Shown here: positions 8,534 through 16,230 of the stretch, piece by piece
Position numbering within the stretch: the stretch's first letter is position 1
Layout of the letters: the number at the start of each line of letters is the position of its first letter
NCBI RefSeq assembly: GCF_013184805.1
Contig: NZ_JAATNG010000008.1
Coordinates: 62,001 to 126,000, forward strand
Length of the DNA stretch: 64,000 bases
Reading direction: 5' to 3'
Source: Pseudoruegeria sp. HB172150
Lineage (GTDB): Bacteria; Pseudomonadota; Alphaproteobacteria; Rhodobacterales; Rhodobacteraceae
Made by a program: the position numbers and the translations under genes
Notes under the pieces: model-generated
The model's database searches: none
The model's input: only the letters and a program-made list of their open reading frames with translations
What the model was told of the DNA's origin: nothing

Positions 8534-9475
8534 ATGTCCAGCCAACCCGAGTTGAATTCCGTAAACGGTGACCCGATCTCGAAATTCTGCTTCGGCACGA
8601 TGCAGTTCGGCGGCCGTGCCGACGAGGCACAGTCAAAGGAGATGTTCGACGCCTGCCGCAGCGCCGGGATCAATTTCTTCGATACCGCTTACGGTTACAC
8701 CGACGGGCAGTCGGAAACGCTGCTTGGCAAATTCGCCGCGCCGGAACGGGAGAAGCTGTTCCTGGCGACCAAATGCGCGCATCCTGCCCCCAGCACCGCG
8801 GCGAACATCACGGCGCAGTTCGAGGAAAGCCTGAAACGGCTCGACATGGGATATGTCGACCTTCTTTACCTGCATCGCTGGGACGACGACACGCCGGTCG
8901 AAGAAACCTTCGAGACGCTGGCCAAACTGGTCGAGGCCGGGCAGGTCCGGCATATCGGGATCTCCAACTTCTCGGCCTGGCAGACGATGAAGGCAGTGCG
9001 GGTCGCGCATGATTTCGCGCTGACAATCGATGTGCTGCAGCCGATGTACAACCTCGTGAAGCGGCAGGTGGAGGTGGAGATCCTGCCGATGGCCCTGTCC
9101 GAAGGCTTCGCGGTTTGCCCCTATTCGCCGTTGGGCGGCGGGCTGTTGACCGGGAAGTATGCCAAAGGCGGCGAGGGGCGGCTGGTCGACAACGAAATGT
9201 ACAAGAAACGTTACGCGCAGGACTGGATGCACGAAGCCGCCGTGGAGCTGAGCGAGGTGGCCGAAGATCTGGAAGTGTCGCCGATCACACTGGCCGTCGC
9301 CTGGGTGGCACACAATCCGGCGATCACCGCCCCGATCATCAGCGCCCGGACGCTGGAACAACTACAGCCATCGCTGGCAGCGATAACGCACACGCTCGAC
9401 CAGCGCACCTATGACATGCTGACCTCGCTCACGCCGACCCCGGCACCCGCCACGGACCGGCTGGAGGAGGCATGA
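8534..9475 (+). CDS. aldo/keto reductase
   Basis: A 313-residue NADPH-dependent oxidoreductase with the AKR (alpha/beta)8 motifs: FDTAYGYTDGQSETLLG holding the catalytic Asp/Tyr, the Lys in FLATKCAH, the YLHRWDD strand, GISNFSAWQ and the C-terminal cofactor region. ATG 8534 is preceded by GGGAGAG; an in-frame ATG at 8471 would add 21 residues unlike the family. The stop overlaps the next gene (ATGA), coupling it to a FAD-dependent oxidoreductase. The substrate is not evident. Confidence 0.88.
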   Translation: MSSQPELNSVNGDPISKFCFGTMQFGGRADEAQSKEMFDACRSAGINFFDTAYGYTDGQSETLLGKFAAPEREKLFLATKCAHPAPSTAANITAQFEESLKRLDMGYVDLLYLHRWDDDTPVEETFETLAKLVEAGQVRHIGISNFSAWQTMKAVRVAHDFALTIDVLQPMYNLVKRQVEVEILPMALSEGFAVCPYSPLGGGLLTGKYAKGGEGRLVDNEMYKKRYAQDWMHEAAVELSEVAEDLEVSPITLAVAWVAHNPAITAPIISARTLEQLQPSLAAITHTLDQRTYDMLTSLTPTPAPATDRLEEA

Positions 9476-10548
9476 ACGACTTTCTGATCGTCGGCGGCGG
9501 GATCGCCGGCGTCTCTGTCGCGGCGCGGCTGTCGCATCTCGGCACGGTTTGCGTGCTCGAGGCAGAGGAAGGACTGGGCTACCACGCCTCCGGCCGCTCG
9601 GCGGCGCTCTACGAGGCGACATACGGCAAGGATTCGGTGGTCGCTCTGAACCTCGCCAGCCGTGACTATCTGACAGATGCGAATGGCGGCGTGCTGTCGC
9701 CGCGCGGGATCATGCTGCTCTGTACCAAGGGCGACGAAGCCGCTTTCGCCGCCGACATGAAGACGCTGAAACTGAATCCATTGAACTTCGCCGAAGCGCA
9801 GTCGCACATCCCGATCCTGAACCCGGAGACGGTGACGGCGGCAGGTCTCCGCTGGGACACGTGGGACATCGACACCGACCGGCTGATCCAGAACTTCGCG
9901 CGGGAGGCGCGCGCCAATGGCAGCGTGAACCTTAAGGCGCGGGTCACGGGGATCTCGCGCCAGGAAGGCGGCTGGGTGGTCGAAACGGCGCAAGGCAGCT
10001 TCGAGGGCCGCATTCTGGTGAACGCAGCCGGCGCCTGGGTCGACGAAGTCGCGAGAATGGCAGGCGTCGCGCCGCTGGGCTTCCAGCCCTACCGCCGCTC
10101 CATCGCCCGCATCCCGGCGCCGGGCGGTCACGACGTCTCCAAATGGCCGATGATGTTCGGCCCGGGAGAGACATGGTACGCCAAACCGGACGCCGGCAAG
10201 CTGCTCGTCTCCCCGGCCGAGGAACATCCGATGGACCCGCACGACGCCTGGGCCGACGACATGGTGCTGGCCGAGGGTCTGGCGCGCTACGAGAACGCGG
10301 TTACCGAACCGGTGACCCGGATGGACAGCAACTGGGCCGGCCTGCGCACCTTCGCGCCGGACCGGACATTGGTCATCGGTTTCGCCAGCGACGCGCCGGA
10401 CTTCTTCTGGCATGCCGGGCAGGGCGGCTACGGTTTCCAGACCTCGCCCGCGGCATCGCGGCTGGCCGCCGACGTGATCGGCGGCACACCCCCGGAATTG
10501 GAACCGGCTATCGTCGCGGCGCTCTCCCCATTCCGGTTTGCCGCATGA
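9472..10548 (+). CDS. FAD-dependent oxidoreductase (DAO family)
   Basis: A 358-residue D-amino-acid-oxidase-type flavoprotein. The N-terminal dinucleotide fold is FLIVGGGIAGVSVAARLS (residues 4-21). Conserved features include YHASGRSAA near residue 40, RILVNAAGAWVDEVA in the middle, and the C-terminal FAD contact FWHAGQGGYGFQTSPAASRL. Such enzymes oxidise amines or 2-hydroxy or amino acids. The four-base overlap with the aldo/keto reductase suggests the two act on related substrates; which ones cannot be said. Confidence 0.85.
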   Translation: MNDFLIVGGGIAGVSVAARLSHLGTVCVLEAEEGLGYHASGRSAALYEATYGKDSVVALNLASRDYLTDANGGVLSPRGIMLLCTKGDEAAFAADMKTLKLNPLNFAEAQSHIPILNPETVTAAGLRWDTWDIDTDRLIQNFAREARANGSVNLKARVTGISRQEGGWVVETAQGSFEGRILVNAAGAWVDEVARMAGVAPLGFQPYRRSIARIPAPGGHDVSKWPMMFGPGETWYAKPDAGKLLVSPAEEHPMDPHDAWADDMVLAEGLARYENAVTEPVTRMDSNWAGLRTFAPDRTLVIGFASDAPDFFWHAGQGGYGFQTSPAASRLAADVIGGTPPELEPAIVAALSPFRFAA

Positions 10549-10585
10549 ATGTGCAGTCTGATCGTGCACTGGTTGTGTACGATTG

Positions 10586-10604
10586 CTGTACGCCCGGCGT
10601 ACAG
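10586..10604. promoter_or_regulatory. perfect inverted repeat in a GTAC array
   Basis: CTGTACGCC, one spacer base, then GGCGTACAG forms a perfect 9-bp-arm palindrome in the 188-base gap upstream of the SH3-domain gene. GTAC occurs at 10577, 10588 and 10599, at exact 11-base intervals, so all three face the same side of the helix. GTGCAC at 10564 may be a fourth, degenerate site. It resembles an operator array for a dimeric regulator; the protein is unknown. Confidence 0.5.
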
Positions 10605-10736
10605 TTGCGCCGGAACCACCACGCATAATTCAGCATATCCAGTGGGTTGCCGCATGGCGGCGAATCCGGCAATCCTTGCGCGGATTATTGCCGACCCGGC
10701 GCCTGCCAGCCGACCGGGCCAGAACTGGAGAATTTG

Positions 10737-11738
10737 ATGCGCGCGACTGCTGCCACAGCGCTCGCCTTTGCCGCCATGGTATCCGGGATTTCCCCGGGGC
10801 ATGCCGGCACCGGCGCTTCCACAACTTACCTTAACGTCCGCGCCGCTGCCGGAGGCGGCAATGCAGTTGTTGGCGGACTGGCCCCTGGGGATGTCGTGGA
10901 AATCCTGCGCTGCGACGCGGATGGCTGGTGCCTTGTCGCCGGCGCCGGGCAGGAAGGCTGGGTCGCTTCGCGTTACCTGACCGCTGGCCCGGAATATCCG
11001 CAGGCCAACCCGGCCTGCAGTTGGAATTTGAACGTCGCGCTGCCCGAGCCGCGCTTCGAGGCGACCTGTCCCCCCGGCGTCGAACCCCCGCCGCCTCCGC
11101 CACCGCCCGGCGACATTGCTTGTTTCTTCACCGAGCCGAGCTTTGGCGGTGACCGCACCTGCCTCGATGTCGGCGACTACGCTCGGCTCGACGCTTCCGA
11201 ACAGGACGTTTTCAGCTCCGTCCAGCTCTCCGGCGAGGCTCGCGTGCGGCTCTGCACAGAGCCCGATCTCGGCGGCATCTGCATGGACTGGCTGGCCAGC
11301 GCCACTGAACTGGACCGCCGCCTCGACGACGCGGCGTCCTCGGTAAAGGTCTATGTCGGTTACCTCCCGCCGCCGCCGCCGCCGCCGCCCGTGATCCATT
11401 CCGAAGGTACCCTCTCCGTCACCCGGAACGGCCGCGTCAACCTCGACGCCGGAACGGCCAGTGCCGCGGGCGCCGACCTGTGGTGGCGCGCGGTCGATGG
11501 CGGCGCGCAGGTTCTGCAAGTGGTCAACGGCGCGCAGCTGTCGCTCGGCGACGGCTCGGACCGAAGCCTGCAGGCCTGCAGCAGCGAATCCTACGATGAA
11601 ACGCCGTTGCGCTTGTCGGATCTGGAAGGCGGCTCGGTGGTTTGCATAAAAACCAACCTCGGCCGCGTCGGTCGCGTACAGGTAACCGAGACCGGCGGCG
11701 GGATCGAGATCGCCTATGTCACATGGGGCGAGGAATAG
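10737..11738 (+). CDS. secreted SH3-domain protein with beta/gamma-crystallin-like segment
   Basis: A 333-residue predicted exported protein. A signal peptide (about 1-23, ending SPGHA) is followed by a bacterial SH3 domain (about 30-80: YLNVRAAAGGGNAVVGGLAPG, then GWVASRYL), a polyproline linker, and a segment at about 120-200 with two Greek-key-like repeats (CFFTEPSFGGDRTCLDVG, then RLCTEPDLGGICMDWL) resembling beta/gamma crystallins. A second polyproline linker precedes a C-terminal domain of unknown type (about 220-333). ATG 10737 has GGAGA upstream. The protein probably acts in the periplasm or at the envelope. The crystallin match is by pattern only and I do not recognise the C-terminal domain. 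Confidence 0.75.
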   Translation: MRATAATALAFAAMVSGISPGHAGTGASTTYLNVRAAAGGGNAVVGGLAPGDVVEILRCDADGWCLVAGAGQEGWVASRYLTAGPEYPQANPACSWNLNVALPEPRFEATCPPGVEPPPPPPPPGDIACFFTEPSFGGDRTCLDVGDYARLDASEQDVFSSVQLSGEARVRLCTEPDLGGICMDWLASATELDRRLDDAASSVKVYVGYLPPPPPPPPVIHSEGTLSVTRNGRVNLDAGTASAAGADLWWRAVDGGAQVLQVVNGAQLSLGDGSDRSLQACSSESYDETPLRLSDLEGGSVVCIKTNLGRVGRVQVTETGGGIEIAYVTWGEE

Positions 11739-11813
11739 GGCAGGTGCGCAAGCGGTATTAGGCTTGGGATCGCGTTGCCAGAAGCAACAGCGCGCCCAGC
11801 GTGGGCCATGGTA

Positions 11814-12269
11814 TCAGGCCGACTTGTCCAGCGCTTGTCTGAGACCTGCGAGCACAGACTCAGCGGCGGCAATGTCGAGGTGACGCAGGGGGTCGGCAAG
11901 ACCTTCCGTCCACGGCGCGCGGCGCGCTTCGGCCTGCTGCAGAATGTCCTTTCCGCTTTCGGTCACCACGACCAGCTTCGCGCGTTTGTGGGCGGGGTTA
12001 TCCTCCAGCCTCACAAAGCCATCGGCGGCAAGTTCGTTGACCAGGCGCTGTACGGACTGACGGGCGAGCCCGAGGCGCCGTGCGATGTCGGACACCGTAG
12101 GTGAACGTTTCGCGAAATCCGCCGTGGCGAGGACCTGCCAGCGAGCGCTGGTGAGGCCGATATCGCCAACCAGCGCGTCGCCGGCAGCAGCTAGGCGGCC
12201 CGACAGGCGGAGGATCTCGAAAATGACGCGGCCGGTGGCGGCGCCCTTGTGGCTGAGTTGCGTGGTCAT
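11814..12269 (-). CDS. MarR family transcriptional regulator
   Basis: A 151-residue winged-helix regulator. The DNA-binding part is at about residues 45-100 (LTSARWQVLATADFAKRSPT, then IARRLGLARQSVQRLVNEL, then wing residues GFVRLEDNPAHKRAKLV). ATG 12269 is chosen; a GTG at 12284 would add five residues. Neither has a clear ribosome site. It is divergent from a small monooxygenase gene across a 72-base spacer holding two palindromes, the usual layout for a MarR repressor controlling itself and its neighbour. Confidence 0.86.
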   Translation of the reverse strand: MTTQLSHKGAATGRVIFEILRLSGRLAAAGDALVGDIGLTSARWQVLATADFAKRSPTVSDIARRLGLARQSVQRLVNELAADGFVRLEDNPAHKRAKLVVVTESGKDILQQAEARRAPWTEGLADPLRHLDIAAAESVLAGLRQALDKSA

Positions 12270-12285
12270 GCGGGAAGTCTGCACA

Positions 12286-12303
12286 TTGACAGCAAACTGT
12301 CAA
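12286..12303. promoter_or_regulatory. MarR-type operator 1
   Basis: TTGACAG-CAAA-CTGTCAA is a perfect inverted repeat with 7-base arms. Its left half (TTGACA, 12286-12291) also reads as a -35 element for the plus-strand monooxygenase gene. Its centre is 25 bases from operator 2. Confidence 0.65.
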
Positions 12304-12310
12304 ACACGAT

Positions 12311-12328
12311 ATGACAACACCCTGTCAT
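12311..12328. promoter_or_regulatory. MarR-type operator 2
   Basis: ATGACA-ACACCC-TGTCAT is a perfect inverted repeat with 6-base arms sharing the TGACA/TGTCA core of operator 1. It overlaps TATGAC at 12310-12315, a -10-like element 18 bases after TTGACA. A repressor bound to both sites would cover the whole promoter. Confidence 0.65.
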
Positions 12329-12341
12329 AATGGAGAGTCGT

Positions 12342-12662
12342 ATGGCTTCGCACTCATTTCGCATCGACAAGTTCACCGTGCCGGAGGCGGCACGCGCGGA
12401 ATTCCTGGCACGGGTGGCCGAAACCCACGAGGTCCTGCGCGGCTGCCAGGGCTTCGTGCGCGACGTGGTCTACGAGCAATATGCCGGACCCGGAGCGTTC
12501 AACCTGATCACCCTGGTGGAATGGGCGGATCAGGCGGCAATCGACGGCGCGGTGAAGCGGGTGAAGGCAGCGCAGGACGCAAGCGGCTTCGATCCGCGCG
12601 AGACGATGGCCCGGCTGGGCATAACCGGGGACATCGCGTTCTACAGGGAACTGACCGTCTGA
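12342..12662 (+). CDS. antibiotic biosynthesis monooxygenase (ABM) domain protein
   Basis: A 106-residue dimeric ferredoxin-fold protein of the ABM superfamily. It has FRIDKFTVPEAARAEFLARVAETHEVLRGCQGF-type secondary structure, then NLITLVEWADQAAIDGAV, a conserved strand/helix in this family. The family includes quinol and heme oxygenases that work without cofactors; the substrate here is unknown. ATG 12342 follows GGAGAG; the ATG at 12330 is too close to it. The divergent MarR regulator and its twin operators imply induction by a small, probably aromatic or quinone-like, ligand (inference). Confidence 0.78.
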   Translation: MASHSFRIDKFTVPEAARAEFLARVAETHEVLRGCQGFVRDVVYEQYAGPGAFNLITLVEWADQAAIDGAVKRVKAAQDASGFDPRETMARLGITGDIAFYRELTV

Positions 12663-12671
12663 GCAGCCCGT

Positions 12672-13301
12672 TCAGTCCTGCGGCAGCGCCCGCAGGTAGC
12701 CGAGGAGAAGGCGTACGACATTCTCTTCGAACATGGTCTCGGGCATCTCCTTAAGCTCGCCTACCAGGCGGGCTCGCGCCGGCGCCATCAGCGCGATGTG
12801 AAAGAAGCTGACCGCAGTATCTATGTCCGCGATCCGAACATCACGCGCCGAAGCAAGCATCGCGGCGAGGCAGCCGCGGATGCGCAGCCGCGCCTGCTCC
12901 ATCTGTTGATTGCCGCCATAGGTCTCCGCTACCGCGTAAAGGCTGCGGGATTCCTCGGCATTCTCGAACTTGGCGGCGAGGAAAGCGTGAACCAGACCGG
13001 TGACCATCTCTTCAAGCGTCTTACCGTGCCAGGTGGCGCAGGCCTCCTCGACCGCGCCCGATATCCGCTTCATGTGCCGCTCCAGCGCCGCCGCCAGCAT
13101 CGCCTCGCGCTGGGCGTAGTACTGGTACAGCGTTCCCACCGACACACCGGCGCGCTCGGCCACCCGTGTCGTCGTGCAACGGGCGATCCCTTCGCGCGCC
13201 AGAACCTGAATCGTGGCGACGTGAATCGCGTCGACGGTCAGGCGTGACCGGTCCTGGACCGGTTGTTTTCTTGGGCGAAGCGGGGATGCGGCGGTGCTCA
13301 T
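12672..13301 (-). CDS. TetR family transcriptional regulator
   Basis: A 209-residue repressor. The N-terminal helix-turn-helix is at about residues 22-66 (DAIHVATIQVLAREGIARCT, then RVAERAGVSVGTLYQYYAQR), followed by a variable alpha-helical ligand domain. The gene is convergent with the ABM gene and divergent from the SDR gene, 67 bases apart, so the SDR is its likely target. The N-terminus is basic and proline-rich (SPLRPRKQPVQDRSR), common in TetR proteins. Confidence 0.88.
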   Translation of the reverse strand: MSTAASPLRPRKQPVQDRSRLTVDAIHVATIQVLAREGIARCTTTRVAERAGVSVGTLYQYYAQREAMLAAALERHMKRISGAVEEACATWHGKTLEEMVTGLVHAFLAAKFENAEESRSLYAVAETYGGNQQMEQARLRIRGCLAAMLASARDVRIADIDTAVSFFHIALMAPARARLVGELKEMPETMFEENVVRLLLGYLRALPQD

Positions 13302-13316
13302 GGAATGCGAATTCAG

Positions 13317-13328
13317 AACCTGAAGGTT
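13317..13328. promoter_or_regulatory. short palindrome, possible TetR operator
   Basis: AACCT-GA-AGGTT is a perfect inverted repeat with 5-base arms inside the 67-base spacer between the TetR-type and SDR genes. The symmetry extends imperfectly to AGAACCT/AGGTTTCT. TetR operators usually lie in such spacers; this assignment is by position only. Confidence 0.4.
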
Positions 13329-13368
13329 TCTTCATATATCATCTCCAGACGCAGTCAAGGAGAGTGTC

Positions 13369-14097
13369 ATGACAGAGAACGGACAGATCGCGCTGGTCAC
13401 CGGCGGCACGCGCGGAATCGGGCGGCAGGTGGTCGCGGACCTTGCGGCAAAGGGTTACACGGTGTTCCTCGGGTGCCGGTCATTGGAGGCCGGAATATCC
13501 GCAGCGGCGGAGCTGGCGGACCAGCCGGGCGAGGTCGTGCCCATAGTGATCGACGTGACCGATGACGCGGGCATCGCCGCCGCGGCGGAGACAGTGCGCG
13601 AAAAGGCCGGGCGGCTGGACGTGCTGGTGAACAACGCCGGCATCTCCGGCGACTGGCAGAAGCCGGCGGAGGCAACGCGAGACACGATGCGGCAGGTCTA
13701 CGAGACCAACGTCTACGGGCCCATCGCGGTGACGCGGGCGATGATGCCGCTGCTGCGCGAAAGCGCGTCGAAGACGGTGGTGAACGTGACCAGCGAATTG
13801 GGATCGCTGGGCGAGCACTCGAACCCGGACTTCGCCTATGGCTGGGTGGATTCGCTGCCCTATTGCTCGTCCAAGGCAGCGCTGAATGCCTTTACCGTCC
13901 TGCTGGCAAAGCAGCTTCGGCAGGAAGGGTTCCGTGTGAACTCGGTCAACCCCGGCTTCACCGCGACGGAGTTCAACGACTATCGCGGCACCCGCAAGGT
14001 GGAACAGGCCTCCGCCGTGGTGGTGCATTATGCGACGCTGGGCGAGAGCGGACCGACCGGCGGGTTCTTCACCGATGGCGGCATGCTGCCCTGGTAG
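13369..14097 (+). CDS. SDR family NAD(P)-dependent oxidoreductase
   Basis: A 242-residue classical short-chain dehydrogenase. It shows the cofactor motif TGGTRGIG (residues 11-18), DVLVNNAGISG (about 83-93), the catalytic Ser in VNVTSELGS, and YCSSK with catalytic Tyr and Lys. NPGFTATEF follows the active site. The spacing between the Ser and Tyr motifs is longer than the usual 12-13 residues, as in carbonyl-reductase-like SDRs. A strong AAGGAGAG precedes ATG 13369. The divergent TetR gene probably controls it. The substrate is unknown. Confidence 0.88.
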   Translation: MTENGQIALVTGGTRGIGRQVVADLAAKGYTVFLGCRSLEAGISAAAELADQPGEVVPIVIDVTDDAGIAAAAETVREKAGRLDVLVNNAGISGDWQKPAEATRDTMRQVYETNVYGPIAVTRAMMPLLRESASKTVVNVTSELGSLGEHSNPDFAYGWVDSLPYCSSKAALNAFTVLLAKQLRQEGFRVNSVNPGFTATEFNDYRGTRKVEQASAVVVHYATLGESGPTGGFFTDGGMLPW

Positions 14098-14112
14098 CGT
14101 GCAGGTACGAAA

Positions 14113-14137
14113 AAGGGCCCGGCACTGCCGGGCCCTT
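14113..14137 (-). terminator. intrinsic terminator of the xdh/BMP operon
   Basis: AAGGGCCCGGCA and TGCCGGGCCCTT form a perfect 12-bp stem with one base between them. On the minus strand it is followed by a run of five T (bases 14114-14110), and it lies 24 bases beyond the stop of the BMP gene. It may also end the convergent SDR transcript, though plus-strand T residues after the stem are few. Confidence 0.88.
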
Positions 14138-14160
14138 CCAATTGTCAGTCCGGTGCCGGA

Positions 14161-15243
14161 TCAGCTCGGGATATCGCCCTTCAGCCCTTCGACGTAGAAG
14201 TTGAGACCGGCCAGCGTGCCGTCGTCGGCCACTTCGCCTTCGGCGAGCCATGCAGAACCGTCCTGCTTGTTCAGCGGGCCGGTGAATGGGTGATACTCGC
14301 CCGACGCGATGGAATCACGCAGCGCCTCGGCCTCGGTCTTGATGTCATCCGGCACAGCCGAAGAGATCTCGCCGATGCCAACCATCCCGGCGCCGATGCC
14401 GTCCCAGGTGTTGTCGCTTTCCCAGGTGCCGTCCAGAACCGCCTGCACACGTTCGATGTAATACGGCGCCCAGACGTCGATGATCGACGAGATCCGCGGC
14501 ATCGGCGCGTATTCCGCCATGTCCGCGGCCTGGCCAAAGGTGTAGACATCGCCCGCCTTCTGCGCGGCGGCCTGCGGCGCGGTAGAGTCGGTGTGCTGCA
14601 GCACCACGTCGCAGCCCTGCTCGATCAGCGCCTGAGCTGCGTCGGATTCCTTGGCCGGATCAAACCAGGTGAAGGCCCAGATAACCGCGAATTCCACGTC
14701 CGGGTTCACCTGCTTGGCGTGGATGTAGGCAGAGTTGATGCCACGGATGACCTCGGGGATCGGGAAAGAGGCAATGTAGCCGATCTTGTTGGTCTTGGTC
14801 ATCTTGCCGGCCAGGAAACCCTGCACCGCGCGTCCTTCGTAGAAACGGGCTGAGTAGACGCCGACATTGTCGGCTGTCTTGTAACCGGTGCAATGCTCGA
14901 ACTTCACATCCGGAAACTTCGCGGCGACGTTGATCGTCGGGTCCATGAAGCCGAAGGATGTGGTAAAGATGATGTCGGCACCGCCCAGCGCCATTTGGGT
15001 CATCGCACGTTCGGAGTCGGCGCCTTCCGGCACGCTTTCCTGGATCACCAGTTCGACCTTGTCGCCGAAATGTTCGGCCATCTCCAGCGCCGCCTCGTGA
15101 TGGTGCTGCGACCAGCCGCCGTCGTTCTTGGGCCCGACATAGATGAAGCCGGCCTTGACGGTTTCCTGTTGCGCCCAGGCAGCGCGGGTCATGCCCAGCG
15201 CCGCGGCGGCGGCACCGCCGGCAAGGACTGTTCTGCGTTTCAT
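14161..15243 (-). CDS. BMP family ABC transporter substrate-binding protein
   Basis: A 360-residue periplasmic binding protein of the BMP/PnrA family, which binds nucleosides or purines. The N-terminus MKRRTVLAGGAAAAALGM is a Tat- or Sec-type signal ending near WAQ. Family features include FIYVGPKNDGGWSQHHHEA, IIFTTSFGFMDP, GKMTKTNKIGYIASFPIPE and VLQHTDSTAPQAAAQKAG. It is the last gene of a minus-strand operon that begins with xdhA and includes its cognate permeases and ATPase, so the ligand is probably a purine such as xanthine, hypoxanthine, or a nucleoside (inference from context). Confidence 0.88.
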   Translation of the reverse strand: MKRRTVLAGGAAAAALGMTRAAWAQQETVKAGFIYVGPKNDGGWSQHHHEAALEMAEHFGDKVELVIQESVPEGADSERAMTQMALGGADIIFTTSFGFMDPTINVAAKFPDVKFEHCTGYKTADNVGVYSARFYEGRAVQGFLAGKMTKTNKIGYIASFPIPEVIRGINSAYIHAKQVNPDVEFAVIWAFTWFDPAKESDAAQALIEQGCDVVLQHTDSTAPQAAAQKAGDVYTFGQAADMAEYAPMPRISSIIDVWAPYYIERVQAVLDGTWESDNTWDGIGAGMVGIGEISSAVPDDIKTEAEALRDSIASGEYHPFTGPLNKQDGSAWLAEGEVADDGTLAGLNFYVEGLKGDIPS

Positions 15244-15264
15244 GGTGTTACTCCCCTGACTTGT

Positions 15265-15284
15265 GCGGGCCTTTGGCAGCCCGC
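15265..15284 (-). promoter_or_regulatory. hairpin between permease and binding-protein genes
   Basis: GCGGGC, an 8-base loop and GCCCGC form a perfect 6-bp stem in the 54-base gap upstream of the BMP gene. It lacks a T tract, so it is not a terminator. Such hairpins can protect one segment of a polycistronic message and so raise the level of the binding protein relative to the permeases (inference). Confidence 0.4.
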
Positions 15285-15297
15285 CGGAAATGCGCCT

Positions 15298-16230
15298 CTA
15301 GCTCGAGGCATGGAAACTGCGCCCCAGCGAGGCCGGCGCGTTCAGTGCCGCGCGGCCTCGTCCCGAGGACATGATGACAAGCACCAGAATGGTTATCAGA
15401 TACGGTGACATCGACAAGTATTCGACCGGCACCGCCAGCCCGGCAGCCTGCAGGTTCAGTTGCAGAACCGTAACCCCGCCGAAAAGATAGGCGCCGATCA
15501 GCACGCGCCACGGTTTCCAGCTGCCGAAGACCACGATTGCCAGCGCGATCCATCCTGCGCCGGCCGTCATACCCTCGGTCCATTGCGGCACACGGACAAG
15601 GCTGAGATAGGCGCCGCCCAGCCCGGCACAGGCGCCGCCAAATGCGATGGCCATCAGGCGGACCCAGACAACCTTGTAGCCCAGCGCATGCGCGGCGTCG
15701 TGGCTCTCGCCGACCGCGCGAAGGATCAGCCCGGCGCGGGTGTATTTCAGGAAGGCCCAGACGGCAGCGACCAGCAGAAGCGAAAAGTAGACCATCGCAT
15801 CATGCTGGAACAGAACGCGGCCGATGAAGGGAAGGTCGGCCAGAGGACCAAGGTTGATATCGCCAACCGGCGGTGGCTTGATCCCGACATAGCCCTGGCC
15901 CAGCAGGGCCGACAGACCGAGGCCGAACAGCGTCAGCGCAAGGCCGGTCGCCACCTGGTTCGACAGGAAGAACTGAGTCAGAACACCGAACGTCATTGAC
16001 AGCAGCGCACCACCTGCCGCCGCGCCAACGAAGCCCAATGCAGGAGACCCGGTCTGCACCGCGATGGCAAAGCCACAGATCGCGCCGGTGATCATCATCC
16101 CCTCGACGCCGAGGTTCAGCACGCCGGATTTCTCGACGATCAGTTCGCCTATCGCGGCAAGCAGGATCGGCGTCGAGGCGACCATCAGCGAGGCCAGCAG
16201 GACAGCGGGATTGATTGCGGAAAGATCCAT
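15298..16230 (-). CDS. ABC transporter permease (BMP/nucleoside type, second subunit)
   Basis: A 310-residue membrane protein of the branched-chain/nucleoside permease family. It contains ILLAAIGELIVEKSGVLNLGVEGMM (about 22-46), the signature of this transporter class, and about eight to nine hydrophobic helices. An EAA-like region includes RAVGESHDAAHALGYKV. ATG 16230 shares one base with the stop of the upstream permease. With that protein it should form the membrane channel of the purine/nucleoside importer. Confidence 0.88.
   Translation of the reverse strand: MDLSAINPAVLLASLMVASTPILLAAIGELIVEKSGVLNLGVEGMMITGAICGFAIAVQTGSPALGFVGAAAGGALLSMTFGVLTQFFLSNQVATGLALTLFGLGLSALLGQGYVGIKPPPVGDINLGPLADLPFIGRVLFQHDAMVYFSLLLVAAVWAFLKYTRAGLILRAVGESHDAAHALGYKVVWVRLMAIAFGGACAGLGGAYLSLVRVPQWTEGMTAGAGWIALAIVVFGSWKPWRVLIGAYLFGGVTVLQLNLQAAGLAVPVEYLSMSPYLITILVLVIMSSGRGRAALNAPASLGRSFHASS

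Noticed and set aside
11041-11400. CCG-rich runs as a microsatellite or phase-variable tract
   Set aside because: They encode two proline linkers with mixed codons; the repeats are short and in units of three, so no frame switching is implied.
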